Positions 9,407 to 21,995 of a DNA stretch of 64,000 bases are shown one piece after another (the first letter of the stretch is position 1; every line of letters begins with the position of its first letter). A program made the translations under genes and the position numbers. The notes under the pieces were generated by a model. That model was given only the letters and a program-made list of their open reading frames with translations. It had not been told where the DNA came from and made no database searches. This DNA comes from Lotus japonicus. Taxonomy: Eukaryota > Streptophyta > Magnoliopsida > Fabales > Fabaceae. The DNA lies in the NCBI RefSeq assembly GCF_012489685.1, contig NC_080046.1, positions 67,781,984 to 67,845,983 on the forward strand, written 5' to 3'.

Positions 9407-10765
9407 GCTTGTGATCGACAGAGGAAGAAACTATATGGTTCAACAACTGTTAATTGTTGCCTTTTGCCTATATTTCCTATATGACTTATCGTATGTAATG
9501 CAAGTCAAATGGTTGCTGCATGTAGCTATACAACTTCAGGGGTTTTATTTAACTTGGTTTCAAGTTAGGAAAAGTAAGGAATTGATGCTTGGACGCTAAG
9601 GGAAGAGGCATATGCAGTGGATACTTGATCAAGACCAAACACCTGCCAAAATTGTTAATGAAGCAAACACTATACATAGTGGTTGCAACTGTAAATTTGG
9701 TGGAAATTATTTATATACCTATTTCCCCCTTCAATTCCTATCAAGAGCTTATTCGTTAATTTTGTTTGCTTTGCCATGCTTCACAAATCTAGTCTCCCAT
9801 GCACTCTAATCTCACTTTCTCTGCTTTCCTACGCATCAAATCATAACAATCTTGACCTTTTTTTAATTACATTTTGTTCAAGTATATTTAGTTATATTCT
9901 AATCACGTAATTCAATGTATTAAGGTATATGACAGAATTATTTGAACTTTAGTGGTTGATTTTCAAATTAATTAATATAACACTGATTGAAAGAAAAGTA
10001 ACTTTCACTTTAGATGCAGTGTCTTTATGTAAGTTCTCCATCTCACGTGTGTTAACTGTGAAGTTGACTCTTATCTGGTATACACTTTCTAAGCTTAAAT
10101 TTTCAGAGTAACGTATTTTTATACCAACATTATATCAAGGAATCAGAGATCAATAATTTTTAATGATTTTCGTGAACGACCAAAGAAGCCAGTGTTTTAC
10201 ACAGTAGTGTAGCACAGATGAAGGCCAATCATCCAGCAAATAATAATCCTAAAGAAAGACAATAAAATTCAGTGAGCTTTAGCATTTAATTTGGTCATCT
10301 ACATTCCCATGATGGAAATAGTATGTCTATAACAGCTTCGGAATTTCTTGTGCTAATGGTTTCCTCTACCTCTGAACATGCATGTAAAACTTGAATAACC
10401 GACAAGCCTATTCATTAAACGAAGAAAATGTGATTGACAAAGTCAGTTTTAAATGTACAAAGTAATGCCATGGAAAATGGCAAACAACTTGCTAGTGTGT
10501 TAGTTTAGTAAAAACCATAAACTATTTATTATACAGTCAATCGCCATGGATTTCATTTGCTATATAGCTATCCACCGTCCTGAAACATGTAAGTTTGCTT
10601 GTTAGAACTCTGTACGATACCTTTTATGGTAGTTATAAATATCTGGTGTGAACAAGTCCCATGAGTATTAGTCATCTCTCAGCATCAAGATTTTATTCAT
10701 TCCCAATCATATATTCATCTTTGCACCTTGTGTTCAAGTGTCCTCAACCCAATAAATCTTCAAAG
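9407..10765. other. Intergenic DNA between GXM and the CDC2-related kinase
   Basis: AT-rich. It should hold the promoter of GXM (leftward) and the 3' UTR of the kinase (also leftward, ending near 10700). The ORFs here are short and show no family motif. No repeat with clear ends seen. Confidence 0.5.
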
Positions 10766-13700
10766 TCACTTGTAAAAAAGAGATCGGGTTAGACTATTCT
10801 CACTGTCAACCTTTTTAATCTTGTCCTTATCCAAACGAGCTTTGCGGACAGCCTGTTGGATTTGTCTTTCATGCTCCTTGAGCATTTCTTCAAGATTATC
10901 CTCCGGAGGCAGCAATGGTCCGGAATAGTGTGTGCGGCTCATTTTGGGAGCATTGCTCTGTATTCACAAATAAAAGAAACTAGTCAATTACTTAACATAA
11001 CAGCTCCATAGTCATAGTGAGAATAAAACACTATAAACAAAAAGGAACATTCTCCGGAATTTTAGACACAGGCTCCAGTATTATAGTGAGTATATATCCG
11101 ACATCATTGGGTGCATGCATTGTATTACGTATTAAGTATTAAACACATTACAGAAATTACTGGGAAATCTTTGTATCTAAGTACCGATCAAACACATCTC
11201 TTCACCATTTCCAAAGAGGGGCATGTATGGTGACTCTAAAATAATAGAACAATTGTGCAAGTTGATATTTATCCGTAATTTCTTTACCATAGCACGATCA
11301 TTCCCATTTAGATGGAAATCCTTCTTGCGTGAAGGCTTGGGTCCATCCAACAATTGGTTGGACTCATCATCAGGCAAATGACTACATCTCATACCAAAGT
11401 GATCCTCTGGCCACTGTGAATTTACACTACAGTCTCCGCTCATATCAAGCCGCAAATCACCTCGAACTGCAACTGAACTAGAAAATCTTGACAACTTTGT
11501 GCTACCATGCCAGTAGGATTTTTGTTTTCTCAACTCACAGTTTCTTGATTTAACAGCATGGTCAGTGCCAGTAAGAACATCTTCCTGTTTTAAATTCATA
11601 TTGCGTGAGGATCCATATGCAGTTGGGTGCATTGACTGGCCAGAATGAGAGAAGACACTGAGTGCTCTTGGCTTTGCAGGTTCAAGAGGGAAGCCATAAT
11701 CACCATCCTCTTCAGGATTGAATTTCTCACTAATGCACTTGGACTGCTCTTGTCTCTTCTGAAAAGAGAAAAATCACATGGAAAAGGTGAGTTAGGCAAA
11801 TCCAAATAATTCTAGAGGTAAAATAAAACCAATGTCTACGATTTAAAGTACCTCCATTGAAGCCTGAAGCTCAGCATTAGCATCAGATGCTGGCACAACA
11901 TTAGACTCTCTAAAATTCCTCCCAACTGATTCCTGTCCATGTCCTTTATTTGAAGCTCTCCGTCTGCTTTAAAATAAACTTGTATCAATAGTAGTAGGAC
12001 ACAGACTCGCAGAGACAAATAAGTCTTAAATCATACTATAGAATCAAATAAAGCAAACACAACTAAAAAAGGAGGAAAGAAACACAAACCAGAAAGCACT
12101 CAGATAGTTGTCATGTTAGTTAGAGGTACGGGAAAGCAATATCTCCAAGAGAATGACAACTTTTTTTTTAATAAAAAAAAGAGAGCTAGTTCTTGTCATT
12201 GCACATTAAATTTTGAAGATAATAGTCATTCCCCTTGAGATTTTAGTTTACCCTATCAGTAGAAAAAAGAAAGCATACAGTCACAGTGCACTTTTCTCCT
12301 ATTCTTGCAGATGATGCAAAAATCAGATATCACAAAATCACATGAGAATCTCTGATGATCAAAAAATTCAAGGAAGTAATACCTTCTAGCTTCTTCTTCC
12401 CGAAGTTTGGCATCAAACTCCTTACTTGGTGGGTACTTTGGCAAAGTTGATGGATCACAAGGAAGTGGCTTTGCTGTGAAGAACTAGATGTGAAAAATGT
12501 CAACAACTAAGAAAAACAGAGTTGGAAAAAAATCTTCTAAGGTCACAACATAAGTAAAACTATAGGATGTTCAACATATGCATTCCATTTAGAGAGAAAT
12601 TTGGCATGAATTTGCTAAATGGAGAATTCATAACTACCTCATTCTGAAGTGCTAAAGATGCAGTTCCTCTATCCTTTGGTTCTATACCAAGTAGGACCTC
12701 CAAGAGGCTCAGTGCTGATGAGGGGAAATCTTTGAATGTCTCAGAAACAAGACGTTTATAAGGTTGTTGAGGTTTGAAAATTGTTGCATGTGGTAGCTTT
12801 GATTTCTTCCAGTATTCTTCAGAAGGAGATCCACAAAGTTTGAAAATTTTATGAAGTTGCTCCACCTAGAAAGATAGATTACCAGGTCTTAGTGCTCACT
12901 GCCCCATTAAATCATACGAAGCTTTGACAAATAAAAACATACATATGCCCATTAGATAGCTGAAGCTAGAATGATTAAAATAAAGCAATATTATAACAAT
13001 CGAGTTTTGTCAAATGGGACCATTAGAAGAATTAGACCAAAAAGTATACTGGCATCTTCCGCAATTTCTAAGACCCTGTCTTAAATAGTAAGCTCCTTTT
13101 TCACATCAATAAAATTATTGAAGATAACTCGAGTGCTAATAAATTAACATTTTGAAAGTTATGATAGGAATGCAATGATTATTTACATTCCTCTGTCATG
13201 GTTTACATCACTGAGTCAATCGGTGAATTTCTCTTCCAATAAAGATATGCTCAGGAGAACAAAGAAAACCTAATAATTTTAGACTTATTTCATTATAACT
13301 AGGGTGCTCAACAAAATATTGTTAAAGGCTTCAGTTAAAATGTAGAATACACATATCCAGGACAAAAGATGAATACTACCTCTGTTCGTCCAGGCATTAT
13401 AGGCTTCCCGGCAAACAGTTCTGCAAGAATACAACCAGCACTCCACAAGTCCACAGCAACTCCATAATCTGTAGCTCCAAGTAAAAGTTCAGGTGGTCTG
13501 TACCACAAGGTTACTACACGACTTGTTAATGGCTGCCCTTGAGATGGCTGGACCAGAGTTGCAAGTCCAAAGTCACCAATCTTTAGATTGCCATTATTGT
13601 CAAGCAGAAGATTTGAGCCCTTGATGTCACGGTGCATAACACCATGACTGTGACAATGCTCAAGACCTCGAAGAAGCTGTTGCATATAACACTTGATCTG

Positions 13701-15245
13701 AAGCATTAGGAAAAGTATTAGCCCATTATGAAACACAAGAACTAGAAGCTAATCAATGAAATACAGCAGGATGCCGACCATTAATAGCCTTTTCCTTGAA
13801 AGAATTTTGCTGGTTTTATCTTTTTGCTTTAAAATATTTGTTGTCTATTTCAAAGAATAAGTTAATTGGTTGGCTGCATGATAACAAACTAAGTGCAACC
13901 CAATGCAGTTAGTCAGATCATTTCAGTCTATACTCTATAGAGCTATTAGGGATTGTTGCAAGATGGTGAGATATGAAATTCATAAACTGACAAATATTGA
14001 CTGATAGAAAGAAAATATTGATATCAATACAAATCATGTATCAATATACTATTGTGGTCCTAGAGAAATCCCTGGGTTTAAAAATGCTCAAAAGTGATTA
14101 TTATAATTTATGCAGAAACAGTGCTTTTGACTCATCAAATTTAATCAGAGAAAACGATATTTTTGGTATAAACAAATAGCAATCCATTTCATTTCTGGCT
14201 TGAGAATCTGTCTCATGCTTCTGTTAATTATACAAATGTTAGACAGTCTTCTCGATCTTACAAGGTCTGTATGTTATGTCTGGCTCACTATGCAAGTTAA
14301 TATTTATAAAAATCACATCAAGTCATTGTTAAATGCATCAAAGACAAATTTCACAACTGTAAGTGGAAAAAAGGTTTTCATCCAGACCCTGGATAACATA
14401 ATCAGAAGTTTGAGCCGGTTACCTGCGCTTCAGTGAAATTGATGCTGGGTCTTGCTGCAAGCCCTGCAAGATCATGCTCCATATATTCAAAAATAAGGTA
14501 CAAGCTACCAGAAACCCTTGAAGTAATCATGCCTTCAAGCTTCATGACATTTGGATGATCAAGCCTTCGCAGTACAAGAATTTCTCTTGCCATAAAGCGA
14601 ACACTTTCTGGATCCATATTAGCAAATCGAACCTTCTTCAATGCAACAATTTTGTTTGTTTCAAGATCACGAGCTCTATAAACACTGCTGTAAGTTCCTT
14701 GTCCGATCTGCAGAAACATTATTAGTCAGCATGCATGAATAACAAAACAAAATATTGTATGGCTTTGAAAGCACATGTGATTAGCAGGTGTTTCCACATT
14801 TAGTTCCAAAGAATGAATGAATTACTGAGCTATAACTTGAAGCAATAAAAAAAAGAAAAGGAAAGAAAGAAAGAATAGAAGTTGCCTTATCCAACTTCTC
14901 AAATGAGTCAGCTCTGCGAGGTATCCAACCAGAAATGGCTTCGCCTGCAACAGCAGTGAGCCAAGAAGGCCAGCCAGCAAGAACCTGCGCCCCTCTTTCC
15001 CCTCTAGTGACACTGAATATCCTAGAGACCTTAGGTTGGAGTGATTTTGCATTCTTGTCTTCGTCGGAGGAAATGGGAGTGGAGGCGGCATGGGTAATGA
15101 GGCGTGCAGTAGCAGTGTCATTGTCTGAATGCTTTGGTTTGGAATCTGTTTGTATTTGTGTTTGTGTGAGATGGAGATGGTGATGGTGGTTATCAGCAGC
15201 AACATAATCATTTGTAGATTTTCCCTTGGAGCATATGCAACCCAT
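10766..15245 (-). CDS. CDC2-related protein kinase with N-terminal acylation signal (At1g18670/IBS1-type)
   Basis: Complete eight-exon gene, 688 residues: exons 14886-15245, 14423-14707, 13380-13697, 12638-12865, 12383-12483, 11852-11963, 11288-11758 and 10766-10957. The start MGCICSKGK is chosen because Gly2 with Cys3/Cys5 is a typical myristoylation/palmitoylation signal, suggesting membrane attachment. The kinase domain begins near residue 118: glycine loop IGQGTYSSVY, lysine in VALKKVRF, catalytic HRDIKGSNLLL, DFGLAT, and the CDK-like TLWYRPPELLLG. A region of about 270 residues follows with a basic helix and Ser-rich stretches. The family includes Arabidopsis IBS1 (defence priming) and other CDK-like kinases of mostly unknown substrate. 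Intron 1 uses a GC donor. The leader carries CTC and GAA microsatellites. Confidence 0.93.
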
Positions 15246-15286
15246 AAGACAAGGCAGATGCAAATTGAATTTGCAAAATCTGAATC

Positions 15287-15594
15287 CTCCTCCTCCTCCT
15301 CCTCCTCGCCGCGGCATGCAATAAATTAATTACCCTCTAACTCAATCAATCACGACGGAAATTAAAGAGAGAACTAGAAGACAGATCCCCAAATGAATGA
15401 AAAAAATGGCGAGTGGGTTTTTGGGGTGACAGAGAGGAGCTGTTCTGGAAAGAGAGAAATTCTGATCTAGAAAGGCGAGGAGCCGGTGAATGAATGTGGG
15501 TTATAAGTTAGAAGAAACAAAATCCGATCCATTGTTGTTAATGTATGAGATTGACATTGTTGAACGAAGAAGAAGAAGAAGAAGAAGAAGAAAC
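15287..15594. repeat. Microsatellites in the kinase leader/promoter: (CTC)n and (GAA)n
   Basis: CTC repeats at about 15287-15306, and GAA repeats at about 15566-15592, upstream of the kinase start codon on the transcribed side. Confidence 0.9.
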
Positions 15595-15853
15595 AGAAAC
15601 AGACTAGTTGTTGTTTTGTTAGGCATTGGCATTGGGGTTACGCAACAAAACAAAGATCGCAGGCAAAGGCAGAGGAGAGGAGGGTAAGTTGTTTCATTTG
15701 TTATGTTAAATTGTTAATTGTTATTACAACTTCCATTCCGAGAGCTAAGGTATAAGGTATTGGTATTGGCATTGACAACAATTTGCATTAACATATTACT
15801 GTATGTTATTGTTATCATAATCAAATGAGCCACACCCCACCAACAACACACAG
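15595..15853. other. Kinase upstream DNA to the gap
   Basis: Nothing recognisable; likely distal promoter of the leftward kinase gene. Confidence 0.45.
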
Positions 15854-15953
15854 NNNNNNNNNNNNNNNNNNNNNNNNNNNNNNNNNNNNNNNNNNNNNNN
15901 NNNNNNNNNNNNNNNNNNNNNNNNNNNNNNNNNNNNNNNNNNNNNNNNNNNNN
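15854..15953. other. Assembly gap (100 N)
   Basis: Exactly 100 N, the usual placeholder for a gap of unknown size. It hides the 5' part of the Ty3-gypsy element that follows. Confidence 0.99.
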
Positions 15954-15954
15954 G

Positions 15955-18289
15955 GTGTTTATCGACGACATTCTGATCTACTCAAAGAACGCTGAAGATC
16001 ATGAAGGGCACTTGCGTCAGGTTTTACAAGTGTTGAGAGAGACAAAGTTGTACGCCAACCTTCTAAGTGTGAATTTTGGCTCGAAGAGGTAAATTCTTGG
16101 GCCATGTGATCTCTAAAGAAGGTATAGCTGTGGATCCAGCAAAGGTAGAGACGGTGTTGTCATGGGAACGGCCAAAGACCGTGACTGAGATCAGGAGTTT
16201 TGTCGGTTTGGCGAGGTACTATCGTCGCTTCATTAAGAATTTCGCCAAGATCGTTGGACCCTTGACTCAACTTACGAGAAAGGATCAACCTTTTGCATGG
16301 ACCGAAGCGTGCGAAACTAGCTTTCAGACAATGAAGGAACGTTTGACGACGTCACCTGTACTCGTCTTACCGCAACCAGAGGAACCGTATGAAGTGTACT
16401 GTGATGCTTCGCATCAAGGTTTGGGATGTGTGCTGATGCAGCATCGGAAAGTGGTGGCTTATGCTTCACGACAACTGAAGACTCATGAGAAGAACTATCC
16501 GACTCATGACTTAGAACTTGCTGCCATTGTGTTTTCGTTGAAGATCTGGAGACATCACTTATATGGATGCAATTTCACCATATTTAGCGATCACAAGAGC
16601 TTGAAGTACTTGTTTGACCAGAAGGAGTTGAACATGAGACAACGACGTTGGATGGAGTTTCTCAAGGATTACGATTTTACCTTACAATACCATCCTGGAA
16701 AAGCTAATGTTGTTGCTGATGCACTGAGCAGGAAAATGCATATCTCGTCAATGATGGTGAAGGAGCTACAACTGCTGGAACAATTCCGAGATTTGAGTTT
16801 GGACGTAAGATTATCCGAGGGAGAACTGAGGTTCGGGATGATCAGGATTACCAATGGATTGATGGAAGAAATCCGAGACCAACAGTTACAAGATGAATTT
16901 TTACTCGGAAAAAGGAATTTGGTAATTCAGGGTAAGGACCCGGAATTCAAGGTAGGAAGTGACAATATCCTACGGTGTAAGGGTAGAGTTTGCGTACCCA
17001 ACAACCCTGACTTAAGGAGGTTGATACTGGACGAAGGTCACAAAGGTAAGCTGAGCATTCACCCTGGAATGAAAAAGATGCACCAGGACTTGAAGGTGAA
17101 TTTTTGGTGGCCAGGAATGAAAAGACAAGTGGCAGAATATGTAGCTGCATGTTTGACCTGTCAAAAGGCGAAGGTGGAACATCAGAAATCTGCGGGTATG
17201 CTACAAAGCTTGGATGTACCTCAATGGAAATGGGATAGCATATCGATGGATTTTGTCGTGGCATTACCAAGAACTCAAAGAGGATATGACTCGATTTGGG
17301 TAATCGTGGATCGACTGACTAAGTCGGCTCATTTCATACCTGTGAGAACTACGTACAACGTGGATAAGCTATCAGAGATTTATATAGCTGAGATTGTGCG
17401 ACTTCATGGAGTGCCAACAAGTATCGTTTCCGATAGAGACCCGAAGTTTACTTCACATCTGTGGGGAGCTCTTCATGAGGCTTTGGGAACGAGGCTGAGA
17501 TTAAGCTCTGCTTATCATCCACAGACTGATGGGCAAACTGAGAGAACTATCCAATCATTGGAGGATTTGCTACGAGCTTGCGTGTTAGACAATAAGGGCA
17601 GTTGGGACACCCTATTGCCACTGATTGAATTCACATATAACAACAGTTTTCATACGACCATAGGTATGGCACCGTATGAGGCATTGTATGGCCGCAAGTG
17701 TAGAACACCTTTATGTTGGTATCAAGATGGAGAGAATTTGTTAGTAGGACCGGAACTTCTGCAACAGACAACTGAGAAGATTAAACAGATCAGGGAGAAG
17801 ATGAAGGTTTCTCAGAGTAGACAGAAGAGCTATGCAGATCAAAGGCGCAGAACCCTGGAATTTGAAGAAGGAGATCATGTGTTTTTGCGAGTTACCCAGA
17901 CTACAGGAGTTGGTCGAGCAATCAAGTCAAGAAAGCTGACGCCAAAGTTCATTGGACCTTACCAGATTACTCGTCGTGTAGGACCGGTAGCTTACCAGAT
18001 CGCACTACCGCCTTTTCTATCAAACGTTCACGATGTATTCCATGTGTCACAACTGCGGAAGTATATTGCTGATCCGACGCACGTCATCGAGCTGGATGAC
18101 ATTGAGTTGAAGGATAACTTGTCTTTCGAGACACCGCCAATCAGCATTGGTGACACAAGGGTAAAGCAGTTGAGGGGTAAAGAGATCGAGTTAGTGAAGG
18201 TTATTTGGAACAAGGACACCGGCGATGCAACGTGGGAGCTGAAAGAAAAGATCAAGGAACAGTATCCAGAACTTTTTACTGACCCTTAA
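15955..18289 (+). pseudogene. Ty3-gypsy pol: RT end, RNase H, integrase, chromodomain
   Basis: Retrotransposon polyprotein. The reverse transcriptase motif FIDDILIYS stands right at the gap edge (15955). Two apparent 1-base losses follow, near 16061 (ANLL for ANLSK) and near 16092 (EEV to KFLGH). From 16076 a 737-codon frame stays open. In it: RNase H from about residue 105 ([12 protein letters not shown]) to [15 protein letters not shown], an HHCC zinc finger ([11 protein letters not shown] through CLTCQKAK), the integrase core with [16 protein letters not shown] and [11 protein letters not shown], then a C-terminal chromodomain-like segment ([16 protein letters not shown], then [15 protein letters not shown]). 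The frameshifts near the gap may be base-call errors or genuine decay. Confidence 0.88.
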
Positions 18290-20539
18290 GTTTCGAGGTC
18301 GAAACTTTCTTTTTGGAGGGTAGTAATGTAAGGCCCAAGTTTGAACGCTTTGGATAAGTGAATAAAATAAAAGAGTTATTTGATTAAGATAAATTTGGGA
18401 AGGAAAGAGGTTCAGGAAAAGTCCAAGAATGTATCGAAAAACCGAAAGAGTTATAGCACGACTAACATACGCTTAATCTTAGGTCGAAGGTATTAGTGAA
18501 TAGTTAATTTACGCTTTAGGACACGATGGAAACTAATTCCAAAAAATCCTCAGAGAAATGTTAGAACTTCTCTTTTCCGTCCTTAAACAACCATTTCGAT
18601 GCGAAATCCTGGAATGTACGAACGTCAAATTCCAATTCTCGGATGTTTGCCGAAACGGAATCCCTGATAGTTCGAAAAACCTAAGATCGACAGACGATGA
18701 AGACTTTTTCTATCCGGAAACTCAAATGAAGATTCCACCCGCGTTCACCTACTTCTCTCATCATTCCTAATCTTTCTTCAGAAGGAAGTTTTCTCGTCCG
18801 ACGATCACTGCAAAAAGTAGTTTTTCGGGATAAACCGACTTACACCGACTTATGCCGATTTTGGATCTTTTGGTTTAATTCCAAGAATTCTATTTTGAGT
18901 TCTGGAATTCTGTCGCCAGAACCTATCTTAGAATGCGCAGAGGAACGCGCAGGAAAAATCGGAATCGCAAAAAAATCATTTTTCCGTTTTTTCCAAAACC
19001 TATAAATAGCTTGAAAAATTAGATTTTTTCACAAAAACCCATTTTCCTCACCCCCCAAAACCGCGAGTTCCTAGAGAGAGAGAGAGATCCGGATCTTCGT
19101 CGTTTCTTGCTCGTTTGCTTCACCGTTCGTCACTAATCGAAGACCTCGAGGTAGGTAATCTATACTCTCCTTCGAATCGTCGTTTCTGTCCATTTCTCCT
19201 GCGACTTTCTGAGTTCAAAATTTTGAGGTTTTTGAAAAACTGTTCAAATCAGCTGATTTCAGCGTCTAAACTTCTTCCCTGCATGCTCCTGAGCGTGTTC
19301 TGCGGATTAGATTTTGTCAAATGTCGACGAAATGCCGCCGGGATCAATTTCTACCCTAAATACCCATTTTTCGGCAAAGTCGCAACCTTTACGCTCTAAT
19401 CTATCGACTTGGCTTAGTGCTAGTAGGATTTGTCGTCATAAACGTCGTTGTGGACGTCCCCATCCAATTTGTTTTTCAAAAATCCAATTTTGAAATTCTG
19501 AGCTAAAAATAATGACCAAACTGCCCCTATATCAGTTTTCGATCCGAAAATTTTTCCGAGCCTAGAACCGTCTTAGTTACGGCTTATGTTAACCTAGGAA
19601 CCAAGTTTGATCGAAGAAAAATCGACCCTCCCAATTAAGGAAAGTGGCCGAGAGCTATATCAAGGGGGGAGGAGAATCCGATTTTTCGAAAACTTGTCTT
19701 AACGCGTTAGATTGTCGTACCAAGGAGGTAGTAGTGTACTGTGTAACCCTAGGACTCTTTGATTGCTGAGTTTCTGACTCTTGGTGTTGATTTCTGTGAT
19801 TTTTGCTTAAGGTTCGTTTGAGGAGATTCCCAGAAATCAAGGAGAAGAGTTTGGAGAACATCTTGAGGAGGAAGCTGGAAGACCCACCGGTGAGGGCTAC
19901 TCTCTGAATTACTAGATAATGCTTTAGGTGTCGATGAAATTCGACTTGATTTATGTGTTATGCACCTAATTGCTAAATGTCTGAAATGATTTCTGAGGCT
20001 TCGGCCGAACTTGTTGAGTACTTGATGCCATGTTATTGTGTGCTAAATGATTCACATGCTATGTGCTACATGGTTAACTTAGGATGTGTTGGAATATGCT
20101 GTTTATGTCTTTTGGTTGAGCTGTTTCAATGATGCTATTCCACTTGTACCTGAGATTCTGAAAAGTGAGGATTACGGGCAGGTCATGCCGAATTTTTATG
20201 AGATTTTGAGAGAGTTTTAAAAGGACGAACGGAGTTCGGACCTTGTCATGCTCCAATGGATCGAGACCTTCTCAGGGAATTACTTGGGTTTATGGGAACT
20301 TTGAAACTCATAGGGAATACGATAAGACTAAAAAGAGCTATATTTATAAAGAAATTCATAAGATATTAAACAACCTCCAAACCTTTAAATAAAGATAACA
20401 ATCTCGGATGCAAGCTTTGGATTGAAGTTTAGTTTTGGAAAACGAGAAGTGTCGTCGGATCCAAGTGTTGGGAAGATTTCGAGTTTTGGGTATGTTGATA
20501 CTCATTCGCTCTGGGAGCAGTTGTTTAGCCATCCAAGGG

Positions 20540-20805
20540 ATGAGCCGAGAAGCTTCACGGAGGTGTGAGACCTTGTGAATGCGTGATACTCCACTGAGGC
20601 GTGAGACCTTGTGGAAAGCATGGATCTTCACTGAGGCGTGAGACCTCGTGAACAGCATGAAACTTCATTGAAGCGTGAGACTTCGTGCAAGTGTGTAAAT
20701 TCACTGAGGCGTGAGACCTTGTGAAAGCATAAAACTTCACTGAAGCGTGAGACTTGGTGAATGTGTGTGAGACTCCACAGAAGCGTGAGACTTCGTGAGA
20801 GCATT
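20540..20805 (+). repeat. Minisatellite inside the LTR, about 38-bp unit
   Basis: About seven imperfect units built on CACTGAGGCGTGAGACCTTG followed by a variable GTGAA-rich spacer. On the minus strand it reads as the repeated peptide TRSHASVK, which is repeat-driven and not a gene. Confidence 0.9.
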
Positions 20806-21512
20806 GATGACTCGAAGAGTTGTCGTGAGTGGTTGCACTCTTTTGTTTATGATTAATTGTATTTTGTCGCAGAATCGACATTTACCTTAGGGTATTCTTT
20901 TAGAGACTGTAAGTTATCTAGAACACGTGGCGACGTGTCGGGTGAGGTCGGAGACGTTGTTTGGCTAATCACTTGCATTCATGCACTCATTTTGAGGTTA
21001 ATACACGGCGTGATACCGGACCTCGGTGGATTCCAAAATGGTCATAAGACCCGGATTTCCATATTTAGGACACTACGGTGGTCCTCAGTAGCAGACGGAA
21101 TGGCAGACCTACGGGTTCACTGCTGATCTGACTACTTTTGTGTGGTGTAAGAGACACGCGAGCAGGAAGGTACCCACCGTGGCTGGTGTTAGGGCCGTCT
21201 CGTTGATGTCCATCCTTCTTCCGGAATGCATTTTGTTACCCAGCATTGCATTTCATGCAACATACATGCTAACTTAGTTGCTGAGTGTGATTGGTAACTG
21301 TTTATCCTATTTTTGAGGCATGCTACTTGTTTTATGGCTCTTTATATTTATTGTGATACATGCAACCCTAGGAAGCTATCCCAAAACTTATAAGCCTGAG
21401 AGGCGAGTAATTATTATCCTATAATTATATCTGGTTTTATTAATTATATAATTCTTTGGAGTTGACCCTCGCGTCTGCTGTGTGTGTTTGGGCGGACTAC
21501 GCCATTTGTCAG

Positions 21513-21995
21513 ATGAGTATGGGGGATTGGTTTACCATGGTCAGCCCATCAGGGGGGACCAGGTACGAGATGCTTGACCAAGACGACCCAGGTGCATGGG
21601 TGGTCGATCCCGAGGGCCACCGTGCGACCTACACCGGTCGGATCATGGAGGACCGTGTCGATCGATTTGGACGCTTGACGGAGGGAGTAATGAGGAGGCA
21701 CATAGTGAGCTTCAACCTGCCTCCAGGAGTACACTGTGGACCCGGCTTGGGAGTACCTCCACCGCCACCATCTCCTTCAGATGATGAGGACCCTTCTGAG
21801 GAGTTGCCAGTAGGTGGGGCTTCGACGGAGTCTAGTCCGTCTACTGCTGCTGCTGTCGTTGCGGATCTCGTTCCGGGCCCCGAGCCCGAGAGTCCAGTGC
21901 GGGAGCGCATTAGGGTGGACAGAGAGGGCAGTGTTGAGTACGTCGACCTAGTCGTCCTGGATGCAGATTCGGATGACGACCGCGCTAGCGTGTAG
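21513..21995 (+). CDS. ORF inside the Tekay-like LTR, unknown function
   Basis: First ATG at 21513 gives 160 residues starting MSMGDWFTMVSPSGG. The N-terminal 70 residues look folded (YEMLDQDDPGAWVVDPEGH, ATYTGRIMEDRVDRFGRL). The rest is a disordered Pro/Ser/Glu-rich acidic tail ending near VLDADSDDDRASV. No known catalytic motif, transmembrane segment or signal peptide. It lies downstream of the LTR's own TATA box and is GC-rich compared with surrounding LTR sequence. It could be an accessory element protein or a remnant of captured sequence. I do not recognise the family with confidence and infer no function. Confidence 0.45.
   Translation: MSMGDWFTMVSPSGGTRYEMLDQDDPGAWVVDPEGHRATYTGRIMEDRVDRFGRLTEGVMRRHIVSFNLPPGVHCGPGLGVPPPPPSPSDDEDPSEELPVGGASTESSPSTAAAVVADLVPGPEPESPVRERIRVDREGSVEYVDLVVLDADSDDDRASV

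Noticed and set aside
14781..15317. Longer N-terminus of the kinase from an upstream ATG (MPRRGGGGGGG...)
   Set aside because: The internal start MGCICSKGK carries the acylation signal typical of the family. The upstream part is encoded by a CTC microsatellite.
20555..20881. 108-codon minus-strand frame with a repeated TRSHASVK peptide
   Set aside because: Produced by the 38-bp minisatellite in the LTR; no start context or homologue known to me.
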